Below, in pieces: positions 43,805-51,728 of a stretch of DNA of 64,000 nt. Source of the DNA: Magnetococcales bacterium (GTDB lineage Bacteria; Pseudomonadota; Magnetococcia; Magnetococcales; Magnetaquicoccaceae); NCBI GenBank assembly GCA_011089965.1, contig JAANAU010000005.1, positions 62,001 to 126,000 on the forward strand, written 5' to 3'. Each line of letters begins with the position of its first letter. Position 1 is the stretch's first letter. The translations under genes and the position numbers were made by a program. Below the pieces are notes generated by a model. The model did not search any database. It saw only the letters and a program-made list of their open reading frames with translations, and was not told where the DNA came from.

Positions 43805-45196
43805 TCACCGCTCCTTGAGACTCTCATCCTTGATGCTGATCAGAGTGTGGAGAAAATACTCGATCAAGCGACGCGACCCCACCTTGATGTTGGCGGTCAC
43901 GGTCATGCCACGGATCAGGCGCGCCCCCTCGGGCAGATACTCCAGATCGCTTTTGGTCAGATGGACACGTCCGACGTGAAACGCCCCACCCATGGGATTG
44001 GCTGTCTGATCACGCCCCTCCCCCCCTCCGGAATAGGACTCCTGACTGACAAACCGCAACTGCCCTTCCAGGATGCCATGCCGTTGATATGGAAAGGCAT
44101 TCACCTTGATCACCACCCGGTCTCCGGCCTGGACATATCCCACATCCACGGAATTGAGCAGAATCTCGGCAATGAACGGCGCGTCCGCCGGTACTATCGA
44201 GATCAACAGCTCTGCCGGATTCAGGATCGATCCCATGGCACGCTTGGCCACTTCCAGCACCACCCCATCCACCGGCGAAGTCATCACCTCCATCTCGCTC
44301 AGACGCCGCGCCTTGATCACCTGTTCGTTGAGCCTGGTGGCCTCGCTCCGGACTGCAATCAACTGATCGGTCAGATTGCGGCTCCACTCATCCATGAAAG
44401 TCTGACGTTGCGCCTTTTTGACCTCCAGTTCGTGACGCTGCTCCACCAGACGGTTCACGGCATCCTGAAACGCCTGCTCCGTGCGCACACGGTTGGCCTT
44501 TGAGTCCTGATAATGGAGTTGACTGCCGGTTCCGCTCTTCTGCAAGGTGTCGCGCATCCCCTCCACCTCCTTGTAAATCTTCAACAAGGTGGCCAAGGAG
44601 TTCCGGTCATCCTCGGTAGAGCGCAGATTGGCCTGAATGCGCCGGATCTCTTCGTCCAACATCTGCAAACGCGACCGGTACTCGGCCTGACGGCGCTGCA
44701 TCAAGGACCATTGCAACCGCTCATCCCCATCCGGCTCCGGCCCGATCTCCCACGGCTTCTGCGCCAGCTCCTGCTCCAGACGGCGCAACTGCACATCGAG
44801 GGTCCGCTGTTGCGCCAGCAATGCGGTCAAATCCGCTGTGGCAAAGGTGGAGTCAAAGGTGGCCAGCACCTGTCCCCGGGTCACCGCATCCCCGGCTTTG
44901 ACCTTCAACTCCTTGATGATCGCCCGATCCAAAGGTTGAAGCTGCATCGGCGGCGAGTCGGTGGTGAGACGCCCCGTGGCGGTCACGATCATGTCCACCT
45001 CCACCACCGAGGCCACAATCGTCACCGAAACAATCGCGCCAATAATCAAATAAAACACCGACATGATCCAAAACGACGGGTTCTCCGCAATGATCACGTC
45101 AATGCCCACCTGAAAGGGGATGGCATCCGGAACCACCTGACCCTCCCAGAAGCGGCTCCACATGCGCCGCCACACCCGTTGCAGCGTTTGTTTCAT
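43805..45196 (-). CDS. HlyD-family type I secretion membrane fusion protein
   Basis: 463 residues from ATG 45196, two bases after the stop of the ABC transporter gene. One N-terminal membrane helix (about 42-65, FYLIIGAIVSVTIVASVVEV), biotinyl-lipoyl halves (IKELKVKAGDAVTRGQVLATFD near the start; VDGVVLEVAKRAMGSILNPAE later), a long coiled coil between about residues 120 and 320, and a C-terminal beta-barrel region with VKVNAFPYQRHGILEGQLRFVS and GARLIRGMTVTANIKVGSRRLIEYFL, the latter typical of HlyD/LapC. It would link the inner-membrane ABC exporter to a TolC-type outer-membrane channel, not encoded here. Confidence 0.92.
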   Translation of the reverse strand: MKQTLQRVWRRMWSRFWEGQVVPDAIPFQVGIDVIIAENPSFWIMSVFYLIIGAIVSVTIVASVVEVDMIVTATGRLTTDSPPMQLQPLDRAIIKELKVKAGDAVTRGQVLATFDSTFATADLTALLAQQRTLDVQLRRLEQELAQKPWEIGPEPDGDERLQWSLMQRRQAEYRSRLQMLDEEIRRIQANLRSTEDDRNSLATLLKIYKEVEGMRDTLQKSGTGSQLHYQDSKANRVRTEQAFQDAVNRLVEQRHELEVKKAQRQTFMDEWSRNLTDQLIAVRSEATRLNEQVIKARRLSEMEVMTSPVDGVVLEVAKRAMGSILNPAELLISIVPADAPFIAEILLNSVDVGYVQAGDRVVIKVNAFPYQRHGILEGQLRFVSQESYSGGGEGRDQTANPMGGAFHVGRVHLTKSDLEYLPEGARLIRGMTVTANIKVGSRRLIEYFLHTLISIKDESLKER

Positions 45197-45198
45197 GA

Positions 45199-47370
45199 TC
45201 ACTCCCCACCCTCGGGCCGGGAATAACCGGTCTGCTGCTCCCACAGATGACGATAGATCTCACACCGCTCCAGAAGCTCGTCATGAGGAGCGAAATCAAT
45301 GACTTCACCTCTATCCAGCACCAGAATGGCATCGGTCGAAACCAGCGAGGAGAGCCGATGCGACACGATGATCATGGTCCGCCCCTGAGAGATCCGGTTC
45401 AGGCTGTGACGGATGATCGCCTCGCTCTCCGGATCCAGGGCGCTGGTCGCCTCATCGAAGATCAACAACCGCGGACTCAACAGCAAGGCACGGGCAATGG
45501 CGATCCTCTGGCGCTGCCCCCCGGAGAAATTGCTGGCATTCTCCTCCACCCAGGTCTCATACGAATGGGGCAGCCGGTCGATGAACTCATCGGCCCCGGC
45601 CAACTTTGCCGCCTCGATCACCTCCAGAAGGGTTGCCTCGGGACGACCGGCGGCAATATTTTCCCGGATCGTACCCCGGAACAGGATGTTCTCCTGCAAC
45701 ACCACGCCAATGCTGCGCCGCAGATGGGGCAGATCAAAGTGACGGATGTCATGACCGTTCAAGTGGATCAACCCCTCCTGGGCATTGTGGATCCCCTGAA
45801 TCAGGCGGGTGATGGTGGTCTTGCCCGACCCGGAACGGCCCACCACCCCGATCATCTGCCCCTCGTTCACCTGGAACGACACCCGCTTCAAGGCCGGCAA
45901 TGCTGACCGGTCATAGCGGAAAGTCACATCCTTGAACTCGATCTGGCCGGTCACCGGCATGCGAATGCCGCGCTGATTGGGATCGCGTTCCAGAGGATGG
46001 TTCATCACCTCGCCCAACATGCGCACGGCCAGGGCGGTCTGCTGATATTCGTTGATCAATCCGACGATCTGCACCAGAGGTCCGGTGACCCGTCCGGACA
46101 GCATGTTGAAGGCCACCAGGGCACCAAGACTCATCGCGTTGTCAAACACCTGCAAGGCACCCACTCCGATGATGGAGATCTGCATGCCCGATTGCAGCGT
46201 GGTGGTCAACACCGACGCCTTGATGCCGAACAGACCCACCCGCGCCCGGTTCAGGATCGACACCGCCACCTTGCGATCCCAGGCTGCCATGCGCAGCGGC
46301 TCCAAGGCCATGGACTTGACCGCGCGCATGCCATGGATGGTCTCGACCAGATCGGCCTGTCGCATCCCCTCGGCATTGTACAGGCTCTCCAGATAGCGCC
46401 GGAACGTGGGCAGCATCACGGCAATCACCAGGGCAATGGCCAGTGTGAAGACCAGTACCACGGCGGTCAACGGACCGCTGTACAGGGTCAGCCCCACCAG
46501 ATAGAGCGGCAAGGTGGCGGCATCCAGCAGGGTGTGAAACAGTGTCCCGGTCAGAAAATTCCGCACCACCTCGGTCTGCTGCATATGCCGGATCAGAATT
46601 CCGGTGGTCTGACTCTCAAAAAATGGCATCGGCAGATGCAGCAGATGGTGAAACGACCGGGAGAGCAGACGGGCATCGATCTTGTTGGTCGCCACCAGCA
46701 TCAGATACTGGCGCACATAGTGAAACATCCCGTCGAACAGAATGATCAACAATAAAATAAACATCAGACTCATCAGGGTCTGATGGCTCTGATGGGGGAT
46801 CACCCGGTCAATCATGATGTTGAAAAAAACCGGAGTGGCCAACCCGAGAAAGCTGGACAGGATCGCGGCAATGGCCACATTGCGCAACAGTTTGCCCTGA
46901 TTGAAGATCTCCGGCAGAAACCAGCTCAACCCGAACGGCTTGCGGGTGATCTCCTGCTCATGTTCCCGCTTGCACAGAATCAGCACGCCGCTCCAGTCGG
47001 CCTCGAACTCCCGACGGTTCAGAAGGCGCGGTCCGCCCTGTTCCCAACGGGGATCGAGCAGCGTGACACTCTCTTCGTCATCCGAAGCGCGCGCCACGCG
47101 CGTCACCACCAGCCAGTGGCCATCCCGGGTTTCGGCCAGCACCGGATAGGCCCCGCCCAACCCGGTCAGATCGCGCCATTTGCGCCCGGTCAACACCGCC
47201 CCTTTCAGACCGGTCTCTTGCATCAGACGCAACATCGAACCCACGATGTCCGCCTCGCGCGCACCCAGCAGTTGCTCAGGCGTGATATCCACACCATGGT
47301 GCCGACAGAGCAGGAACAGACAACGCAGCGCCGACAGAAATGGCGTCACAGAAGAATCAGTGGTACTCAA
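45199..47370 (-). CDS. Type I secretion ABC transporter with degenerate C39-like domain
   Basis: 723 residues: N-terminal peptidase-C39-like domain (about 8-130), six-helix transmembrane domain (about 160-430), nucleotide-binding domain (about 480-710; VVGRSGSGKTT, NFSGGQRQRIAIARALL, LLIFDEATSALD, IIVSHR). In the C39-like part, the place of the catalytic Cys is taken by Ser (FLSALRCLFLLCRHHG), as in HlyB/LapB-type transporters that bind rather than cut their substrate. So it should export a protein without a GG leader, agreeing with the giant repeat protein downstream. Start TTG 47370 is provisional; a GTG at 47349 is also possible. Confidence 0.92.
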   Translation of the reverse strand: MSTTDSSVTPFLSALRCLFLLCRHHGVDITPEQLLGAREADIVGSMLRLMQETGLKGAVLTGRKWRDLTGLGGAYPVLAETRDGHWLVVTRVARASDDEESVTLLDPRWEQGGPRLLNRREFEADWSGVLILCKREHEQEITRKPFGLSWFLPEIFNQGKLLRNVAIAAILSSFLGLATPVFFNIMIDRVIPHQSHQTLMSLMFILLLIILFDGMFHYVRQYLMLVATNKIDARLLSRSFHHLLHLPMPFFESQTTGILIRHMQQTEVVRNFLTGTLFHTLLDAATLPLYLVGLTLYSGPLTAVVLVFTLAIALVIAVMLPTFRRYLESLYNAEGMRQADLVETIHGMRAVKSMALEPLRMAAWDRKVAVSILNRARVGLFGIKASVLTTTLQSGMQISIIGVGALQVFDNAMSLGALVAFNMLSGRVTGPLVQIVGLINEYQQTALAVRMLGEVMNHPLERDPNQRGIRMPVTGQIEFKDVTFRYDRSALPALKRVSFQVNEGQMIGVVGRSGSGKTTITRLIQGIHNAQEGLIHLNGHDIRHFDLPHLRRSIGVVLQENILFRGTIRENIAAGRPEATLLEVIEAAKLAGADEFIDRLPHSYETWVEENASNFSGGQRQRIAIARALLLSPRLLIFDEATSALDPESEAIIRHSLNRISQGRTMIIVSHRLSSLVSTDAILVLDRGEVIDFAPHDELLERCEIYRHLWEQQTGYSRPEGGE

Positions 47371-47841
47371 GGGTCATGATCGGGAACGGATCGCTCCCTC
47401 CTCGTGGCAATGGTCACGTTGAAACCGCACCCCGCATCCAAAAAACGGGCACTTGGCTGTCATGCAGATTCCGCGCCATACACGATGATTTCATCTCGCA
47501 CCGACTCACCACACCATGATCAGGGGTCCAGGGGGATTACCCCCCTGGTGGGGTCCAGGGGTGAAACCCCTGGGACTTTTAATCTTTTATCTTCTATCTT
47601 TTATCTTTTAAACAAAAATATTTATTAATTATTTTTTAAAACATTAAAACATAAAAGAATTAAAACCCTGGGGAATGAATCCCCCAGACCCCCTCTTTTT
47701 TTTCAATCATTGGATCCCTGCAAAAGGGCCTCAGGAATCACCGGACAGCCTCTCAAATCAATTCCCAACCCGACAAAAATCGGCTAGCATGCGCCGTGAA
47801 CTGCCACACATTCAATACAAACCGCCCGAAGGTTCCGCCCC
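47371..47841. other. Divergent intergenic region between secretion genes and GT41 gene
   Basis: 471 bp. About 150 bp upstream of the transporter gene shows no named element; repeat copy G fills the middle; the last 125 bp contain the likely promoter of the GT41 gene, not confidently mapped. Confidence 0.6.
47520..47716 (-). repeat. Modular palindromic intergenic repeat, copy G
   Basis: Reverse orientation. Hairpin TCCAGGGGGATTACCCCCCTGG-like, then CCAGGGGTGAAACCCCTGG, a 90 bp A/T-rich spacer with several TCTTTTAT units, then CTGGGGAATGAATCCCCCAG, CCCCCTC and eight T, ending TCAATCATTGGAT. This is the only full copy in a divergent (5'-5') gap. Confidence 0.85.
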
Positions 47842-50800
47842 ATGAAAACCGGCAAAACCAAAACCCGCACCCCCTCCCTGGCCCCCATGGATGCCCTGAT
47901 CCAACAGGCCCTGGAACACCATCAGGCCCATCGGCTGGATGAGGCGGAACAGCTCTATCGTCAGGTTTTGCGCACCCAACCCCGCCATCAGGACGGACTC
48001 AATCTGCTCGGGTTTCTCCTCCATCAACGGGGCCAGCACACCGAGGCCATCACCCTGATCCACAAGGCCATCCAGATCGACCCGAAACAGCCGCTGTTCC
48101 ACAACAATCTGGGCATTGTCCTGCAAAACTCCGGACAGACCGAACCGGCCATCGCCAGTTATGAGCAGGCCCTGCGCATCGATCCCAACCACCATGCGGC
48201 CTTAAGCAACCTCGGCACCCTGTACCAGGCCCAGGGCCGCTTTGAAGAGGCCATCCGCTGTCAGGAACGGGTGCTGCACCTGGATCCCGCCTTTTTCGAG
48301 GCCCATGCCAATCTCGGCAACATCCACTGCGAACTCAAACAGTTCGAGCAGGCTGTCCCCTGTTATCTCCAGGCCATCAAGCTCAAACCCGACTATGTCA
48401 ACGCCATGCACAACCTGGCGTACGCCCTGCAAAAACTGGAACGCCTCACCGAGGCGCTCCACTGGCTCGATCAGGCATTGACCCTCCGCCCCGACTACAT
48501 CGAGGCACTCAACTGTCAAGGCAACGTGCTGCAAGACCTGGGACGCTGGAACGAAGCCATTGCCTGCTACCAGAAAGCACTCCAGATCCAGCCCCACTAT
48601 CACGAAGCCCTCTGCAACCTCGGCAATGTGCTGTGCGATCAAGGCCGTCTGGAGGAGTCCATCGCCTGTCACCAGCAGGCACTGGCCATCAAACCCGATC
48701 TCCATCAATCCTATACCCACATGGGCAATGCATACCAGATGCAGGAACGGATGGATGAGGCCATGGCCAGCTATCGGCAGGCGCTGGCCATTCACCCGGG
48801 GGACGAAACCGCTCTGGAGAATCTCGGCGTGGCCTGCAATGTGGTCGGGGATCTCACCGGCGCCATTGCATGCAGCCGTCAACTGCTGACCGTCAAACGG
48901 GATGACCCCAATGTGATCGCCACCCTGCTCAACCTGATGCGTCAGGCGTGCGACTGGTCCGATTCCGAACCGTTGCTGGCCGAGATGATGCGGCTCTTTC
49001 ACACCACCCAAAAGATCATCAATCCCTTTGTCTTTCTCACCCTGCCCACCACGCCGCAAGAGCAGAAACGGTGCGCTGAAATCTATATGGAGCGCAAATA
49101 TCGCGCCCGACGCAACCTGGCAGCCCAGCCCACCCACGATCCTGACCCGCAACGCCTCAGGATCGGGTATCTCTCCTGCGATTTTCTCAACCATGCCACG
49201 GCCATCCTCATGGCCGAGTTGATCCAGTTGCATGATCGCAGCCGGTTTGAAATCATCCTCTACTCCTATGGGGATGACGATGGCCGCGAGATGCGCCAGA
49301 GAATCATCACGGCAGGTGACCGCTTTGTGGAGCTGCGCCATGTGGACCATGAGAATGCCGCCCGCCAGATCCATGCCGATGGCATCCACATCCTGGTGGA
49401 GCTGAAAGGATACACCAAAGGGGCACGCCTGGAGATCGCAGCCCAACGCCCGGCCCCGTTGCAGGTGAGCTGGCTCGGCTATCCCGGCACCATGGGGGCC
49501 GAACACATCGACTACATCATCGCCGACCCCTTCATCATCCCCCACGGCCAGGAACACCACTACACCGAAAAAGTGGTGCGCCTGCCCCACTGCTATCAAC
49601 CCAATGACCGGCTGCGCGCCCTGCCGGAGTCCGGCCCCTCACGCCAGGCATGCGGACTGCCCGCAGAAGGGTTGATCTTTGCCAATTTCAACCAAACCTA
49701 CAAAATCACCCCCGAAATCTTCGCCGCCTGGATGGCGCTGTTGCGTCAGGTTCCAGACAGCATTCTCTGGCAGCTCGAATCCAACCCGCTGGTGGCCGAC
49801 AACCTGCGCCAGGCCGCCTCACAGGCCGGCATCGATCCGACCCGCCTTTGCTTTGCCCCCAAGCTGTCGGTTCCCGACCATCTGGCGCGCTATCATCTGG
49901 TGGATCTGGTTCTGGACACCTATCCCGTCACCTCGCACACCACAGCCAGCGATGCCCTCTGGATCGGTGCCCCCCTGATCACCATTGCCGGCGACACCTT
50001 TGTGGCGCGCGTGGCCGGCAGCCTGCTCCACACCATCGGCGCCCCGGAACTGGTGACCCACTCCCTGGAAGAGTACACCCGCCTGGCTCTTGAGCTGGCA
50101 CGGGATCCCGAACGTCTGCGCGCCCTGCGTACACGTCTGCAAGCCAATCGGGCCAGCACTCCGTTGTTCGACACCCCGCGTTTCACCCATGATCTGGAAG
50201 CGGTGTATGAGGCGATCTGGCAACGCCATGCAGCGGGTTTGCCTCCGGACCACATCGACATCCCACCGTCCGCTCCAACCTCGGATCTGGCCATGCCGAC
50301 CCCAACCACGCCCATGCCCCGCTTCGTCGCAGCCCCCACCCCGACTCCGGCTCATGCCGTCCAGACCGAAGCGGCCCACACTCCGATCCATCTGTCCATC
50401 TGCATCACCGTGGAACCCGATCAACGTTCTTTGCTGGCTGCCACCCTGGAGTCGCTTCAGTGGACCATCCAGCCGGAACAGACCATAGAGATCGTGGTGA
50501 TCGATCTGCCGCGCCAGCCACGGGAGCAGCCCATTCTTATGCCTGCGGTTCCCGGTTTTCCCTGCGCACGCCGCATGATGTTCCCCCATGCCCTGACCGG
50601 CGCGGAACGGATCCATGCTGCCCTGTTGCAAGGCAAGGGGCGTTTCCTGCTCCATTTGGGGTGCGGGGATCGACTGGTGCCTGAGGTGGTCTGGTCCGAG
50701 TTGCACTGGCTGGAGCAGCACCCGGAGGCCGCAGCCACTCATGCCCCCTGGCAGATCTGGCACGAAGCCACCCGGGAGGATCTCGGATGTTTCTACTCTT

Positions 50801-51633
50801 TGGATCAGGTCCACACCTTTGGGGCAACGCAAGGGGCCGAACTGTTCAATTTCATCGTGCAAAACCAGATCTTCCCGGAGGTGGCCATCCACCGCGCCGC
50901 CTGTTTCACGCGCACGGCATTTGATCCGCAGGGGGTGTTCTCTCCTTTGCTGCTCCTGTTCCGCACGCTGCCTCACGGGACCATACGTTTTCAGCCCCAA
51001 CCGTTTCTGGTATCGGTCATGCGCCCCCTGGCCGCCGGGTCTGACACGGCAGCCAACCAGGTCATCCACCAGTTGGATCACTATCGCGCCGGCCTGGAGT
51101 TGGCCGCTTCCGCGGCCATATCGGCCATTGGCATGCAGGAGTTCGCACCGGGCAACCGGGAGGTGGTTTTGGATCTGATCAATGATTTCCTGGTGCGGCG
51201 CCTGCTGGTGGCTGCCAATCTGATGCAGGCACAAGGGGATGCCATGGCAGCGGTTTTCTGTCTGAAGCGGGCGTTGCTGTGGTCCAAGAGTGATGCGGAT
51301 CGACAGTTCATTCGTGGGCAGGAGGCGACGTTGATGACCGCCGCAGCCTATCAGGCCATTCGTGCGCGGTTTGATGCCTTGCCGGGTGTCACCCGACTGG
51401 TCTGTTGCGAGGTCAGCAATCCGGAGGTGATCCGGGCCGGTTTGCGCATGATCGCTCCGGCCATGCCCACCGAAGTGGGTGGATTGACCACGATTCAACA
51501 GGCCGATGGCTCGCAGGCATTGTATCTGACCGAGCAGGAACCGGTACGCACCGCACTGTTGCAATCCGGCATTCCGGCAGGACAGGTGTTGCTCATCGCC
51601 GATCTGTTGCAGATGTTCCGGATTGCCGGTTGA
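47842..51633 (+). CDS. TPR-GT41 (OGT/SPINDLY-like) glycosyltransferase fused to a GT-A-like domain
   Basis: 1,263 residues. About ten TPR units (residues 17-355), then a GT41 catalytic region (about 435-790): RIGYLSCDFLNHATAILM (His 451), GIHILVELKGYTKGARLE (His 516), SWLGYPGTMGA, NFNQTYKITPE (Lys 621) and HTTASDALWIGAPLIT, matching the catalytic and UDP-binding positions of human OGT. A Pro/Thr linker (800-850) leads to a GT2-like domain (LSICITVEPDQRSLLAATLESL; FLLHLGCGDRLVPEVVW) in which the usual DxD is replaced by CGD. GT41 enzymes glycosylate Ser/Thr (OGT) or Asn (HMW1C) of cytoplasmic proteins. It is divergent from the type I exporter and its repeat substrate. Confidence 0.9.
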   Translation: MKTGKTKTRTPSLAPMDALIQQALEHHQAHRLDEAEQLYRQVLRTQPRHQDGLNLLGFLLHQRGQHTEAITLIHKAIQIDPKQPLFHNNLGIVLQNSGQTEPAIASYEQALRIDPNHHAALSNLGTLYQAQGRFEEAIRCQERVLHLDPAFFEAHANLGNIHCELKQFEQAVPCYLQAIKLKPDYVNAMHNLAYALQKLERLTEALHWLDQALTLRPDYIEALNCQGNVLQDLGRWNEAIACYQKALQIQPHYHEALCNLGNVLCDQGRLEESIACHQQALAIKPDLHQSYTHMGNAYQMQERMDEAMASYRQALAIHPGDETALENLGVACNVVGDLTGAIACSRQLLTVKRDDPNVIATLLNLMRQACDWSDSEPLLAEMMRLFHTTQKIINPFVFLTLPTTPQEQKRCAEIYMERKYRARRNLAAQPTHDPDPQRLRIGYLSCDFLNHATAILMAELIQLHDRSRFEIILYSYGDDDGREMRQRIITAGDRFVELRHVDHENAARQIHADGIHILVELKGYTKGARLEIAAQRPAPLQVSWLGYPGTMGAEHIDYIIADPFIIPHGQEHHYTEKVVRLPHCYQPNDRLRALPESGPSRQACGLPAEGLIFANFNQTYKITPEIFAAWMALLRQVPDSILWQLESNPLVADNLRQAASQAGIDPTRLCFAPKLSVPDHLARYHLVDLVLDTYPVTSHTTASDALWIGAPLITIAGDTFVARVAGSLLHTIGAPELVTHSLEEYTRLALELARDPERLRALRTRLQANRASTPLFDTPRFTHDLEAVYEAIWQRHAAGLPPDHIDIPPSAPTSDLAMPTPTTPMPRFVAAPTPTPAHAVQTEAAHTPIHLSICITVEPDQRSLLAATLESLQWTIQPEQTIEIVVIDLPRQPREQPILMPAVPGFPCARRMMFPHALTGAERIHAALLQGKGRFLLHLGCGDRLVPEVVWSELHWLEQHPEAAATHAPWQIWHEATREDLGCFYSLDQVHTFGATQGAELFNFIVQNQIFPEVAIHRAACFTRTAFDPQGVFSPLLLLFRTLPHGTIRFQPQPFLVSVMRPLAAGSDTAANQVIHQLDHYRAGLELAASAAISAIGMQEFAPGNREVVLDLINDFLVRRLLVAANLMQAQGDAMAAVFCLKRALLWSKSDADRQFIRGQEATLMTAAAYQAIRARFDALPGVTRLVCCEVSNPEVIRAGLRMIAPAMPTEVGGLTTIQQADGSQALYLTEQEPVRTALLQSGIPAGQVLLIADLLQMFRIAG

Positions 51634-51655
51634 GATCTGTCCACCCGTTGAAAAC

Positions 51656-51685
51656 AAAAAAAGGGGGCTGAAGGATTCAGCCCCC
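51656..51685 (-). terminator. Intrinsic terminator of the second GT41 gene
   Basis: Perfect 10 bp stem GGGGGCTGAA/TTCAGCCCCC with a 3-base loop, followed on the minus strand by seven T. It lies between the convergent ends of the two GT41 genes. Confidence 0.88.
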
Positions 51686-51728
51686 GGGTCTCATCCAAAA
51701 CCAACACGCCCATGGGCAACCAACGCCA

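Noticed and set aside
43474-43818. 114-codon plus-strand frame upstream of the giant gene
   Set aside because: No ribosome site, mixed composition, and it ends inside the antisense of the hlyD-like gene.
6283-47716. Insertion sequences at the palindromic repeats
   Set aside because: No transposase frame or terminal inverted repeats with target duplications are visible; the elements are short and non-coding. Mobilisation by a transposase elsewhere remains possible.
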